Below, piece by piece: positions 18,394-27,349 of a stretch of DNA of 64,000 nucleotides. Source of the DNA: Acinetobacter sp. ANC 4805 (GTDB taxonomy: Bacteria > Pseudomonadota > Gammaproteobacteria > Pseudomonadales > Moraxellaceae). The notes beneath the pieces were generated by a model. It made no database searches. It was not told the DNA's origin and saw nothing but the letters and a program-made list of their open reading frames with translations. Position 1 is the first letter of the stretch, and each line of letters begins with the position of its first letter. Location: contig NZ_JAKZGD010000005.1 in the NCBI RefSeq assembly GCF_022549495.1, positions 1-64,000 of the forward strand, written 5' to 3'. Position numbers and translations under genes: made by a program.

Positions 18394-19144
18394 CTGCAAT
18401 GCCTTGTTGTTTTAAAAAGAGACGCCACTGTTTGGGTGATTCTGCATAGACATTCAGATCGACAGGTTTTGGAATACCTTCTATTTTTCCACTTTGGCTA
18501 TGTTGCCAAAATAGCCATTGTCGCCCATCTTTTAATTCAGGTTTACCCTCATAATCTCTCACCCATAATGGGGTATTACTAAAACTACCCATCAATACAA
18601 TGTGATAAAAGGTCTTGGAAATATAAAAGATAGGTTGTTTGCCATAATGTTTATGGAGTTGATCATTCATGATCTGAATTTCTTTGAGTAACTGTTCTTT
18701 GGTATAGGTATTAATACAATTACTGTCATATTCAAGGTCAATCACAGGCGGTAAGGCATCTGCTTTCTTTGGCACAGTGGCAATAAAATTTTCAGCCTGA
18801 ACGGTACCATCACGGCAGAGACGGTAGAAGTGATAAGCTCCAACATGTAAGCCTTGTTCACGTGCTTTAAGCCAGTTTTCCTGAAAGTTACGATCCTTAA
18901 AATCACCGCCTTCAGTGGCTTTGAGATATACGAATTGATATTGCATCGGAGAGATTTTTTTCCAGTTAATCTCACCTTGATGATGTGAAACATCAAATCC
19001 ACGGATTGAATAGTCTTGGGCTACGGCTTTTTGTTGATAGAACAAACCAAAATAACTGACGATACCGAGCATCACTGTTAGAGCAATACTAGTCAGTGCT
19101 GGATAATGCTGAGAGAGTGGATACTTCGGTATTTTCTTTGCCAT
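18383..19144 (-). CDS. Glycoside hydrolase family 25 lysozyme, membrane-anchored
   Basis: A 253-residue protein with an N-terminal helix ([20 protein letters not shown]) that anchors or exports it, then a GH25 domain that cleaves peptidoglycan glycan strands. Visible motifs are [15 protein letters not shown] (the catalytic-site aspartate near the domain start), [25 protein letters not shown], and [10 protein letters not shown] (the D-x-E pair). It ends inside the start of dinB, so lysozyme and polymerase are expressed together. Whether this coupling matters in stress is unknown. Confidence 0.85.
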   Translation of the reverse strand: MAKKIPKYPLSQHYPALTSIALTVMLGIVSYFGLFYQQKAVAQDYSIRGFDVSHHQGEINWKKISPMQYQFVYLKATEGGDFKDRNFQENWLKAREQGLHVGAYHFYRLCRDGTVQAENFIATVPKKADALPPVIDLEYDSNCINTYTKEQLLKEIQIMNDQLHKHYGKQPIFYISKTFYHIVLMGSFSNTPLWVRDYEGKPELKDGRQWLFWQHSQSGKIEGIPKPVDLNVYAESPKQWRLFLKQQGIADAK

Positions 19145-19158
19145 AATGAGGTTTTGTA

Positions 19159-20121
19159 CTATGCAATATCGAGTTGAGTGCTAGATTTACAGTATTGATC
19201 ATGCAGAGATTGTACTCGTTTTGCTTTCTCATGGATCATCTGACTACCGAGTTGTTGTATAAATCGACATGAAGCATAATTCCTAGCATGTTGTTCATAG
19301 TGATGTACCCAACTTTCTCTTTGGGCTAAGCGTTCATCTTTGATAGGCCAAACACCTTGGCGTAAACGCTCAACCCCGATACGCCACGGTTTAGGGCTAA
19401 TTCGTGCACGGAAGCAATTTTGATTGCGACACATCAGATCATAATGCGGATCCGCATAAATAGCATGAGATAAGGTCTGCGCATCCTCACCTCGAGGTTC
19501 AAAGGTTTGATGCATCACCAAAACACGATAACCTTTTGGTGTACGATAAACACGTAAATGCCATGTAGGATGATGTTGAGAAAAAGTTTTAATTTTCTCT
19601 AAGGCCTGTTGCTCTGGCGTTCCAGTGAATTTCGATTGCAGTTTGAACAAACATTTACTGATCCAAGGGGTCAATAACAGTGATACTACGAACCCAAGCC
19701 CAAAGATGAGCCACGAACTAAAATAGACAGCGCACAAGTTTGCGATAGCCAGTAGTAGAAAAAATACTGTCATGTAAAGTTTTGAGCTGGGATGATAGAT
19801 AAAATCAATATCTGCAAATAGCACATCAGGTGTATTTAAACATAAAGCCCCATAGGTGTTGCGCGTGATAATCACATCATCGTGCTGGGCAATAATCTCT
19901 TCTCGGATGGGTAAACCTTCAGCGCCGTTATAGGCAACTTTATGATCGATTCTGCGAATATTTTGATCTACTTTTATTTGCTCAATCGCTGCTGTAACAC
20001 GTTGTTCAGCATGTATTTGCGCTGCCTCAAGGCTTTGATCTGACCAACCAAAGCGTTTGATGGTGTACTGTTTTCCTTCAAATTTTGTTTTCGCTTCAGC
20101 CCAATACTTTGGAATAATCAT
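19159..20121 (-). CDS. Membrane protein of unknown function
   Basis: A 320-residue protein with two adjacent membrane helices in the middle (about 114-152: LYMTVFFLLLAIANLCAVYF, SWLIFGLGFVVSLLLTPWI) between soluble halves. Conserved-looking stretches are KFEGKQYTIKRFGWSDQS, NTPDVLFADIDFIY, WHLRVYRTPKGYRVLVMHQTF and YDLMCRNQNCFRARISPKPWRI. The hhhDhD pattern in LFADIDF, followed later by RTPKGYRV, recalls the order of motifs in archaeal-eukaryotic-type primases, but this is weak and the helices are foreign to that family. It precedes the lysozyme gene by 14 bases, likely one operon. Confidence 0.65.
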   Translation of the reverse strand: MIIPKYWAEAKTKFEGKQYTIKRFGWSDQSLEAAQIHAEQRVTAAIEQIKVDQNIRRIDHKVAYNGAEGLPIREEIIAQHDDVIITRNTYGALCLNTPDVLFADIDFIYHPSSKLYMTVFFLLLAIANLCAVYFSSWLIFGLGFVVSLLLTPWISKCLFKLQSKFTGTPEQQALEKIKTFSQHHPTWHLRVYRTPKGYRVLVMHQTFEPRGEDAQTLSHAIYADPHYDLMCRNQNCFRARISPKPWRIGVERLRQGVWPIKDERLAQRESWVHHYEQHARNYASCRFIQQLGSQMIHEKAKRVQSLHDQYCKSSTQLDIA

Positions 20122-20158
20122 CTCATGTTTCCTTATTCTTTTTCATCTTATTAAAATT

Positions 20159-21577
20159 TTAGCTCTCATCCGTAGTTTCTTTCGGGATCTGCCAAAAGAT
20201 GATCGCAGTAATGATGTTAATACAACCCAGTGTAATCAATGTGGTATGGAAAGCACTACTAATCGATGTCGTTGAAAAGTGCTGACTGAATAGATTAATC
20301 AATGTGCCTGCCATTGCGACACCAATACTCATGGACAGCATCATAATCATTGATAAAAAACTGTTGCCGCTACTCGCATCGTGTTGTGGCAAGTCTTTCA
20401 GGGTCAGGGTATTCATGCCTACAAACTGTAGCGAATTTAATGTACCAAAAATAAACAAGTGTAAGACTTTCAACCAAAGCGGGGTAACTGCTGTCATTAA
20501 TGAGAAACTGGCGATACACAGTCCGACTAAAACGGTATTGGTGAGTAGAAAACGACGATACCCCACACGTTGAATCAATGGGCGAATAATGGGCTTGGAA
20601 AATAATGAACCGAGTACCATTGGAATCATCATCAATCCTGTAACGAACGGTTCGAAGCCAAAAGCAACTTGCAGCATGAGGGGCAAAATAAACGGAATTG
20701 CGTTGCTGCCTAAACGCGCAAAGAAATTACCTAATACACCGATCGAGAAGATTTTGTAACGGAATAGACGCCCATGAAATAATGCATTTTGATGGGTATG
20801 GGCATGATAGGCATAGCTAACTGTGGCAATCACACCAATCAACAATAAGCTGATACTGACAAGATTTGAATATTGTGATGCAGCAATATTTTCAATCCCT
20901 AAAGACAGCCCCACCATTGCCACCATGAGTAAAATAAAACCGCTTAAATCGAACGCTTTGACCGTTGGCTCTTTCTGATTCGGCATGATTTTCAAGGTCA
21001 TGATCATTCCAAGGATACCCATCGGGAGATTAATCAGAAAAATCCAATGCCATGTGGCTACCTCAACCAACCAGCCTCCTAAAGTAGGGCCCATCAGTGG
21101 GCCAATGAGACCCGCAAGACTCATGAGGCTCATGGCAGAAAGAAATTGTGAGCGTGGAATTAATTTTAATAATGCCAAGCGACCCACAGGCATGAGCAAT
21201 GCACCGCCAATTCCTTGAATGACACGAAAAAACAGGAGTTGTTCTAGATTTTGAGACAAGCCGCATCCCAATGACGCCAAGCTGAAAATCACCATAGAAC
21301 TGAGATAAATATTACGAATTCCAAATCGATCTGCCAACCAACCACTCAACGGGATACAGGCAGCTACGGATAATACATAAGCGACAATTACGCTGTGCAT
21401 TTGTAATGGATTTTCATTAAGCTGGACAGCCATTGCTGGAATTGCAGTGTTGACGATGGTGGTGTCTAAGGCTTGCATGAAAAAGCCAATCGAAACGAGG
21501 AGTACCAACAGGCGAAATTCAGGTTGTACCGTTTGATGAGTGGTCGTTGTCATAGCCGTGGCAAATGAGAAGTCCAT
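20159..21577 (-). CDS. MFS multidrug exporter, DHA2 family (MdtD-like)
   Basis: A 472-residue transporter with about 13-14 hydrophobic segments. The start region FFMQALDTTIVNTAIPAMA is the DHA2 helix-1 signature (D in the membrane). Motif A is GWLADRFGIRNIYL and motif C is MSLAGLIGPLMGPTLGGWLVE, the antiporter motif. It should pump out drugs or other small organics using the proton gradient. An internal ATG at residue 9 (21553) is another possible start; neither has a clear ribosome site. It lies just upstream of, and on the same strand as, the membrane protein/lysozyme/dinB cluster, 37 bases away. Confidence 0.85.
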   Translation of the reverse strand: MDFSFATAMTTTTHQTVQPEFRLLVLLVSIGFFMQALDTTIVNTAIPAMAVQLNENPLQMHSVIVAYVLSVAACIPLSGWLADRFGIRNIYLSSMVIFSLASLGCGLSQNLEQLLFFRVIQGIGGALLMPVGRLALLKLIPRSQFLSAMSLMSLAGLIGPLMGPTLGGWLVEVATWHWIFLINLPMGILGMIMTLKIMPNQKEPTVKAFDLSGFILLMVAMVGLSLGIENIAASQYSNLVSISLLLIGVIATVSYAYHAHTHQNALFHGRLFRYKIFSIGVLGNFFARLGSNAIPFILPLMLQVAFGFEPFVTGLMMIPMVLGSLFSKPIIRPLIQRVGYRRFLLTNTVLVGLCIASFSLMTAVTPLWLKVLHLFIFGTLNSLQFVGMNTLTLKDLPQHDASSGNSFLSMIMMLSMSIGVAMAGTLINLFSQHFSTTSISSAFHTTLITLGCINIITAIIFWQIPKETTDES

Positions 21578-21878
21578 TTTAGTTTAAAGTAACTGTATTT
21601 GAAATAAAGACAAAAATTGTCAAAGAACAGTCATTGAATTGACATTAAATGGTCATTGAACTTGAAACTTAGAATACTTAGGCGTACTGGTGCGCTGAGA
21701 TAAATTAGTTTTTCAATTGCACGCTTTACGACTGCTGCAATGCTTGCTTGAAGTCCAACCACGCGACTTAGACTTAATCCAGATAAAATGTATTTTTCCC
21801 CATAACTAAAAACATCATCAAATGATGAGGTCATAATGCCCATTTAACTTCATTTATATTTGATGGAAAGGTTTCCGT
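21578..21878. other. Intergenic region, no convincing gene
   Basis: About 300 bases between the DHA2 exporter and a lipoprotein gene. A 70-codon frame is open on the minus strand at 21843-21631 (MGIMTSSFDDVFSYGEKYILS...), but it lacks a ribosome site and recognisable domain, and I do not call it. Promoter elements for the exporter are presumably here, but none is clear. Confidence 0.3.
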
Positions 21879-22472
21879 TTACTTTTCATTGTATGAAATA
21901 GAGCAAGATACAGGATAACCATCATTAAAATGACTTGCATCCAAATTAAAAAGATAACCATAGCGGATGATATGCTGAGCTCTTGCGGAAGAACTATTTT
22001 TTCCATATTTATTAATTCTACCTGCCAACTCATTAATCACAGTCGGTACACGGTGATCTATATTTCTCCAAACATCTTTGCAGGCATTAAAAGCATCAGT
22101 TTTTGATTGTTCATAACTTTGATTATCTCGTATTTCAACAAGAAAATTACTCCAATTTTCTGAGTCTATATTTCTCGTAATTTTAATACTATACCAGTTC
22201 TCATAAGTCTTAAATTTACTATCAGAAGGGATACGCTTAGATAGAAGTCTTAGCTCTGTCGCATTGCCATTATAGCTTGCTTGCGCATTTGGAAAACTAC
22301 TAATTACAACTTGAATAAGTTGAAGAAAATCAAGCTGAGCTGGGGGATCAGATTTAGCATGATGCTTCTTTACATAAGGAATGATGGTGGCTTGTGTTGG
22401 CTCAACACTAGGCTCATCTTGTTTATTACAAGCTGCTAATAATATAACGCTTAATAATAATAGTTTTTTCAT
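21879..22472 (-). CDS. Lipoprotein of unknown function
   Basis: From the ATG at 22472 this 197-residue protein begins MKKLLLLSVILLAACNKQ, a model lipoprotein signal with lipobox LAAC and the cysteine at residue 16. The mature part has no family I recognise. It includes SFPNAQASYNGNATELRLLSKRIPS, a stretch around NWYSIKITRNIDSENWSNFLVEIRD and a cysteine pair (C in FNACKDVW and PVSCSISY) that could form a disulfide. The upstream frame starting at 22508 would bury the signal and is rejected. It is AT-rich and sits beside an IS fragment, so it may be accessory. Confidence 0.6.
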   Translation of the reverse strand: MKKLLLLSVILLAACNKQDEPSVEPTQATIIPYVKKHHAKSDPPAQLDFLQLIQVVISSFPNAQASYNGNATELRLLSKRIPSDSKFKTYENWYSIKITRNIDSENWSNFLVEIRDNQSYEQSKTDAFNACKDVWRNIDHRVPTVINELAGRINKYGKNSSSARAQHIIRYGYLFNLDASHFNDGYPVSCSISYNEK

Positions 22473-22510
22473 TTTACCCTTCAAATCACCAGAGTATGAT
22501 TTTAACAATA

Positions 22511-22790
22511 CTAGTTACGAATAAAATTGGGGTTTAGGAAGTGAAAGAGGGTTGTTACGGAGTCATTTAAGCAAATCGAGGATAAAGTATCATGCCGATG
22601 ATTGAAGCGATACTCCGTCTCTTTAAGATGCAAATAAAACATCTTCTTGTCAATTCCATTAAACTTGCTGAGCCATTTTTTCGCATAGCCCGAAAAGGAT
22701 TCTATACCGTTAATATGACGTTCTCTACAGGCAAATTCAATGCCACTGTGATTTACTTTGAAGCTGTCAAAGATCCATAAAATTAGTCGT
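22511..22790 (-). pseudogene. C-terminal fragment of an IS1595-family (ISXO2-like) transposase
   Basis: The minus strand reads VNHSGIEFACRERHINGIESFSGYAKKW, then LSKFNGIDKKMFYLHLKETEYRFNHRHD, ending at TAG (22513-22511). This matches the C-terminal DDE part of IS1595-type transposases (VNHS...HxNGIE.FW...AKR...FNG...F.L.L.E.E.RFN.R). The N-terminal two thirds are missing and the join just upstream is out of frame, so it is a dead remnant. No inverted repeats were found nearby. Confidence 0.7.
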
Positions 22791-22866
22791 GGCTAATAAG
22801 TTAGGTGGTTCAACCACAGTTTGCCCAGTCAATACACAATAGGCGGACATTAAAGAGAGCGGATCA

Positions 22867-22889
22867 GACTGATCCGCTTCAACAAAATT
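22867..22889 (-). terminator. Possible hairpin after the LOG-family gene
   Basis: AGCGGATCAG / CTGATCCGCT forms a 10-bp stem with a one-base centre (a longer loop in practice), within 30 bases of the stop of the LOG gene. The T-run after it is poor, so termination is uncertain. Confidence 0.4.
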
Positions 22890-22894
22890 TAGAG

Positions 22895-23515
22895 TTAAAT
22901 CACAAATTGTTTTGGTGTTTTTAGGTTTTGAATAACGTTGAAAATTTCATCGAGACTTTGACAAATAATCACTTTGGCACGATGTTGCGGAGGTAAAAAA
23001 CCTTCTTCTACCGCATGATCCAGTTGTGCAATCAGTGCATCATAGAAATGATTAACGTTATAAATGATGATCGGTTTTTGGTGCTGATTGAGTTGTCCCC
23101 AAGTCGCAATTTCTAAGATTTCTTCAAAAGTGCCGAGTCCACCTGGTAACGCAATAAAAGCATTGGCACGTTCAGCCATTAGGGCTTTGCGTTCATGCAT
23201 GGTCTCGACAATGTGCAATTCTGTTAGCTTCTGATGTGCAATTTCATAGTCCAACATAAATTCAGGAATAACACCGACGACTTCACCACCATGCTCAAGT
23301 ACGGTATCTGCAACTTGCCCCATCAAACCGATGCTCGCACCGCCATACACAATGCCAAAACCTTGATTGGCAATATGCTGGGCAAGCTCAATTGCTGTGT
23401 CGCGATAAATGGGTTTGTTGCCTGTACGAGAACCGCAATATAAAGCAATCAATGATTGAGTGGTTTTTATGGGAGGAATGGTCTTATTTGCAGTCATTTT
23501 TAATAAACTATTCAT
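22895..23515 (-). CDS. LOG family protein (TIGR00730, nucleotide phosphoribohydrolase type)
   Basis: A Rossmann-fold protein of the LOG / 'lysine decarboxylase-like' family, whose characterised members remove ribose 5-phosphate from nucleotides such as cytokinin monophosphates. The motifs are IALYCGSRTG near the start, GIVYGGASIGLMG, MHERKALMAERANAFIALPGG and PGGLGTFEE, which contains the catalytic arginine and glutamate. The frame is open from 23614, but the ATG at 23515 (MNSLLKMTANK) has an AAGGTG upstream and fits the family length (206 aa). The physiological nucleotide is unknown. Confidence 0.8.
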   Translation of the reverse strand: MNSLLKMTANKTIPPIKTTQSLIALYCGSRTGNKPIYRDTAIELAQHIANQGFGIVYGGASIGLMGQVADTVLEHGGEVVGVIPEFMLDYEIAHQKLTELHIVETMHERKALMAERANAFIALPGGLGTFEEILEIATWGQLNQHQKPIIIYNVNHFYDALIAQLDHAVEEGFLPPQHRAKVIICQSLDEIFNVIQNLKTPKQFVI

Positions 23516-23678
23516 TTGATTTATTTTCACCTTATCATTTTCATTGTACTTGTCTAGGCTAAATGACTTTTGTGACAGTTTTATGCACAGTTTGCGTACA
23601 AAAAAATTTTGCAAATTTTAGAAAGAATTTGAAAAGATCATCCACATAAAAAAAGATGAATTTCACTGCAATCTTGCC

Positions 23679-23684
23679 TATACT
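23679..23684 (+). promoter_or_regulatory. Candidate -10 element for the TerC/CBS gene
   Basis: TATACT lies about 30 bases before the small frame at 23715 and 164 bases before the TerC-type gene. No clear -35 is present at the right distance. Confidence 0.3.
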
Positions 23685-23714
23685 AAAAATCCTTTTATTA
23701 ATTTATGTCCCCCT

Positions 23715-23846
23715 ATGAGTAGTGGTTGTTGTTGCTCCGCTTTGTTCTTATTTCCTAAAAAAAATGTTTTGGCTACTTATGCCGACCTTTTAAAATTTCA
23801 ATTTCATAATGATATTGCCGATTTTACAGAGGGGTCACGTCAATGA
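23715..23846 (+). CDS. Small Cys-rich upstream frame overlapping the TerC/CBS gene
   Basis: A 43-codon frame begins [16 protein letters not shown], with three consecutive cysteines at residues 5-7, and ends in TGA (23844-23846), which overlaps the ATG (23843) of the TerC/CBS gene in an ATGA arrangement. The GAGGGG ribosome site of the downstream gene lies inside the end of this frame. Such geometry suggests translational coupling, possibly a leader peptide sensing cysteine or metal. No good ribosome site precedes it, so translation is unproven, and chance is possible. Confidence 0.4.
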   Translation: MSSGCCCSALFLFPKKNVLATYADLLKFQFHNDIADFTEGSRQ

Positions 23847-25426
23847 TTCTTGAATGGATGTCTGACCCAGCTGCATGGGTTGGCTTAGCAACATTGGTTG
23901 TGCTTGAAATTGTCTTGGGTATTGATAACCTTGTATTTATTGCAATTCTGGCAGAAAAACTACCACCAGAACAACGTAATGCTGCTCGTAGAGTTGGTTT
24001 AATTCTCGCCTTGCTCATGCGTTTGGGATTGCTTGCTGCAATTGCATGGGTCGTGACACTGACTGAACCGCTGTTCCATATTTTTGACCATGCCTTTTCT
24101 GGCCGTGACCTGATTTTACTGTTTGGTGGTGTGTTCTTACTCTTCAAAGGTACCATGGAGTTACATGAGCGAATCGAGGGTCACCAAACACTGAAAGAAG
24201 AAAATCCAGTACATGCTACTTTTTGGATGGTTATCGTTCAGATTGTGGTTTTGGATGCGGTCTTTTCTTTAGATAGTGTGATTACTGCGGTTGGTATGGT
24301 GAAGCATCAAAGTGTCATGATGCTGGCAATGATTATTGCTGTTGGTATCATGCTTTGGGCATCAAAACCACTAATGGATTTTGTGAATAAACACCCAACG
24401 GTTGTCATTCTGTGTCTTGGCTTTTTGATGATGATCGGTTTCTCATTGGTGGTTGAGGGCTTTGGTTTTCATATTCCGAAAGGTTATTTATACGCTGCGA
24501 TTGGTTTCTCTGTGCTTGTCGAGGTCGTGAATCAAACTATGCGTCGTAACCAAGAAAAACTGGTCACGACAACTGATTTACGTTACCGCACCGCATCAGC
24601 CGTTTTGCGTATGTTAGGTAGCAAAGGCAATGGCAGCGAAGGTCAAAACAAAGAAGCAGAAGATGTATTGGCAACGCAAGCCTACGCCAAAGAAGTCTTT
24701 GATGAAGACAATGGGGTATATCACAGCGTTTTAGTTCAAGGGGTTTTAGGTTTATCTGAGCGTCCCGTCAAATCAGTGATGACGCCACGTCCTGAATTAG
24801 AGTGGTTAGATTTGGATGCTGATCCTGCCGAATTGAAACAACGTTTAATGGCAATGACCCATTCACGTTTGATTATCGCGCGTGGTGAGTTGGATAATAT
24901 CGAAGGGATTGTTTTAACGCATAAAGTGTTGAATGAATATATTGAAACAGGTGCAATTGATTTTACCAAGCACTTACGTGAGCCTGTCATTGTGCATGAA
25001 AATGCGCAAGTGTTGATGGTAATGGAACAGTTACGTCAAGCACCGCTACAAATGGCGATTGTCCTAAATGAATATGGTTCAATTGAAGGCATTGCAACTC
25101 CGATTGATGTGTTAGAAGCCATCGCAGGTGAATTCCCTGATGAAGATGAATTGGAAGCCGTCGCTGCCAGTTTGGATGATGGATCTATGCTACTCGAAGG
25201 TTCAACGGATATTCGCCATGTTTCGATATTATTGGGTAAAGATTTAGTCGATGAGAGTGAAGAATATTCAACCTTATCGGGTTATATCTTATTCCACTTA
25301 GGTCGGTTACCTGAAAATGGTGACATGATTGAAGCGGATGGCTATCGTTTTGAAGTCGTCACAATGGATGGGCACAAAATTGAAAAAGTGCGCATTATTG
25401 CCAAAGATAAATCTGTAGAGAAATAA
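23843..25426 (+). CDS. TerC-family membrane protein with CBS and CorC domains (YegH/YoaE type)
   Basis: A 527-residue inner-membrane protein. The N-terminal ~230 residues are a TerC domain with about seven helices, carrying the acidic membrane motifs [14 protein letters not shown] and [14 protein letters not shown]. Then come two CBS domains ([17 protein letters not shown] and [22 protein letters not shown]) and a CorC/HlyC C-terminal domain ([16 protein letters not shown] ... [20 protein letters not shown]). TerC relatives move Mn or help metal loading of exported proteins; CBS pairs usually sense adenine nucleotides. The ribosome site GAGGGG is 7 bases before the ATG. The overlapping upstream frame is described separately. 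Confidence 0.85.
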   Translation: MILEWMSDPAAWVGLATLVVLEIVLGIDNLVFIAILAEKLPPEQRNAARRVGLILALLMRLGLLAAIAWVVTLTEPLFHIFDHAFSGRDLILLFGGVFLLFKGTMELHERIEGHQTLKEENPVHATFWMVIVQIVVLDAVFSLDSVITAVGMVKHQSVMMLAMIIAVGIMLWASKPLMDFVNKHPTVVILCLGFLMMIGFSLVVEGFGFHIPKGYLYAAIGFSVLVEVVNQTMRRNQEKLVTTTDLRYRTASAVLRMLGSKGNGSEGQNKEAEDVLATQAYAKEVFDEDNGVYHSVLVQGVLGLSERPVKSVMTPRPELEWLDLDADPAELKQRLMAMTHSRLIIARGELDNIEGIVLTHKVLNEYIETGAIDFTKHLREPVIVHENAQVLMVMEQLRQAPLQMAIVLNEYGSIEGIATPIDVLEAIAGEFPDEDELEAVAASLDDGSMLLEGSTDIRHVSILLGKDLVDESEEYSTLSGYILFHLGRLPENGDMIEADGYRFEVVTMDGHKIEKVRIIAKDKSVEK

Positions 25427-25440
25427 TTTAGCTATACCCG

Positions 25441-25499
25441 AATAGCCTTTGAGTTTGACCATTGTTCAGCGATGGTTTTCGCTCAGGGCTATTTTTTTA
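25441..25499 (+). terminator. Terminator after the TerC/CBS gene
   Basis: AATAGCC pairs with GGGCTATT across a longer imperfect stem and is followed by a run of seven T. It begins 15 bases after the stop. Confidence 0.65.
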
Positions 25500-25513
25500 T
25501 GTGAGTATTGAAG

Positions 25514-25996
25514 ATGACATCGTCACAACATTGTCCGTGTGGGCATGGGCAATATGCAGCATGCTGTCAGCCCTTACATTTGAAACAGCAGTTTGCTCAG
25601 AATGCTGAGCAATTGATGCGTTCGCGTTATAGTGCTTTTGCGTTACAGCAGATTGATTATATTTTAGAAACGACAGCTCTAGGGCAACAGGCTGCTTTGG
25701 ATCGGGCAGCGATTGCTGATTGGAGTCAATCAAATCAGTGGCTAAAATTAGAAGTCGTGCAACACCAACCAAAACTTGATAAAACGCATGCCTTGGTTGA
25801 GTTTAAAGCGCATTACTGTGATCAAAATCAGGATGGTAAACAGGCGCATATTCATCATGAAATTTCACATTTTGTTTTGCATCAACAACACTGGTATTTT
25901 CTTGATCCAACCTTGGATCTGCAAATCACCATGAAACAGCCTTGTATTTGTGGTTCAGGGAAAAAATTTAAACAATGTTGTGCACAATTCATCTAA
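25514..25996 (+). CDS. ychJ: YchJ family SEC-C zinc-binding protein
   Basis: A 160-residue protein of the UPF0225 group. SEC-C type zinc motifs lie at both ends: CPCGHGQYAACCQPL near the N-terminus and CICGSGKKFKQCC at the C-terminus. Between them is an NTF2-like domain starting RSRYSAFALQQIDYILETT. The function is unknown; SEC-C motifs often mediate protein binding. ATG at 25514 (MTSSQHCPCG) is preferred to the TTG two codons upstream. Confidence 0.8.
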   Translation: MTSSQHCPCGHGQYAACCQPLHLKQQFAQNAEQLMRSRYSAFALQQIDYILETTALGQQAALDRAAIADWSQSNQWLKLEVVQHQPKLDKTHALVEFKAHYCDQNQDGKQAHIHHEISHFVLHQQHWYFLDPTLDLQITMKQPCICGSGKKFKQCCAQFI

Positions 25997-26048
25997 GTTT
26001 GCCTTAAAATAGCGCACACTTTGATGCCTGATTTAGGGATGTCGGCAG

Positions 26049-26693
26049 ATGTTACTGACCGTGATTTATATTATTGCCATTACTGCGGAAGCAATGACAG
26101 GAGCGTTATCTGCGGGACGACGTAGTATGGATTGGTTCGGGGTAACGTTAATTGCCTGTGTAACCGCTTTAGGTGGTGGTTCTGTTCGAGATGTTTTACT
26201 GGGTCATTATCCTTTAACGTGGGTCAAGCATCCTGAATATTTGGTTCTGACTTGCTGCGCTGCGTTTGTCACGATTATTATCGCCAAATGGATGAAGCAT
26301 TTACGCAGTGTGTTTCTATTGCTTGATGCCATGGGCTTAATTGGTTTTACCATTATTGGCTGTCAAATTGCATTATCGATGGGTCATGGTTTTGTAGTTT
26401 CTGCCGTGGCAGGCGTGTTAACAGGAGTTTCAGGCGGTATCCTACGAGATATTCTTTGTAATGATGTGCCTTTAGTATTCCGCCGTGAGTTGTATGCTAG
26501 TATTTCTTTTGTTGCGGTGATCTGTTATTGGGTCTGTTTAGAGATCGGATTGCAGCACGATCTTACTGTGATTTTCACCTTAGTATTTGGTTTTACTTTA
26601 CGTGTGATTGCTATTTATTTTGGTTTGGAAATGCCGAAATTTATTTATAAAGAGGATGATGCTGAGTCTGCTTCTTCAATAGATGAGCATTGA
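26049..26693 (+). CDS. TRIC-type cation channel family membrane protein (YadS-like)
   Basis: A 214-residue membrane protein with seven hydrophobic segments in two repeats. Each repeat carries the glycine-rich motif with an arginine: ALGGGSVRDVLLG and VSGGILRDILCN. This is the bacterial TRIC (UPF0126) family, whose characterised members form potassium-permeable channels. The acidic last residues (YKEDDAESASSIDEH) are cytoplasmic. The 3' end overlaps the start of the next gene by 11 bases. Confidence 0.85.
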   Translation: MLLTVIYIIAITAEAMTGALSAGRRSMDWFGVTLIACVTALGGGSVRDVLLGHYPLTWVKHPEYLVLTCCAAFVTIIIAKWMKHLRSVFLLLDAMGLIGFTIIGCQIALSMGHGFVVSAVAGVLTGVSGGILRDILCNDVPLVFRRELYASISFVAVICYWVCLEIGLQHDLTVIFTLVFGFTLRVIAIYFGLEMPKFIYKEDDAESASSIDEH

Positions 26694-27321
26694 GATTAAA
26701 ATGGATAGAGAGAAAATTGAGCAAATAAGAAAAGAACTCTCTATTCCGCTTACATATGCGATAAAGCTTTTAAAAGAAAACCAAAATGATGTACCTGCCG
26801 CAATAATTACTTTCCATAAAGATAACATTGAAAAATTGGTTGAGATGACCCAATGTGAACCAATACTTGCGCAAACACAATATCAGGCATTTGCTTGTAA
26901 CCTTGAAAAAGCATTAAGCAGTATTCATTCCATACAACGTGAACCAAGTACAGTGATTTTTACAACAGGCGTGAATAAACAAAAAATCAGTGGGGAGATT
27001 GGAATTTTTGTTTGGAAAGAGCCTAAACCGATAGATCAAAGAGAACAACGAGCATTTATTCCTTTAGATGATTTTAAGCATTTATTGGATATATTTAATG
27101 GTGTATTCCCTTTAGAAAATCCAATTTATACTGAAGGTCAAAGCTTCGATATCTGTGGACATAACTTTATTGATTGTCTGACTTGTCAAATTATTATTAA
27201 AAAAATCAAAGAAATTGAGACTTATGATCAACCTCTCAAAGATTTTTTGCAAGAGGTTATAACTTGGTTAGAACAACAATTAGAAGATACTGAATATTTG
27301 GTTTTTTATGGAAATTTATAA
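26683..27321 (+). CDS. Protein of unknown function with a UBA-like N-terminus
   Basis: A 212-residue cytoplasmic protein. Residues about 7-50 (DREKIEQIRKELSIPLTYAIKLLKENQNDVPAAIITFHKDNI) have the spacing of a UBA-like three-helix domain as in EF-Ts and the NAC family (LR..TG....CK.AL.ENNGD...A). The rest (FACNLEKALSSIHSIQREPSTVIFTTGVNKQ..., DICGHNFIDCLTC) is not recognised. The start overlaps the end of the TRIC gene, so the two are coupled. It is AT-rich and lysine-rich compared with parC. Confidence 0.6.
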   Translation: MSIEIKMDREKIEQIRKELSIPLTYAIKLLKENQNDVPAAIITFHKDNIEKLVEMTQCEPILAQTQYQAFACNLEKALSSIHSIQREPSTVIFTTGVNKQKISGEIGIFVWKEPKPIDQREQRAFIPLDDFKHLLDIFNGVFPLENPIYTEGQSFDICGHNFIDCLTCQIIIKKIKEIETYDQPLKDFLQEVITWLEQQLEDTEYLVFYGNL

Positions 27322-27349
27322 TTTTCAATGATTTTGATAAGAGGGTTTT

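Noticed and set aside
21631..21843. 70-codon frame on the minus strand
   Set aside because: No ribosome site, no domain, and composition not clearly coding; left as intergenic.
22791..22880. Coding-like minus-strand frame after the LOG gene (ADQSDPLSLMSAYCVLTGQTVVEPPN)
   Set aside because: It has no start signal, includes the hairpin after the LOG gene and ends after about 40 codons; not recognisable, probably chance.
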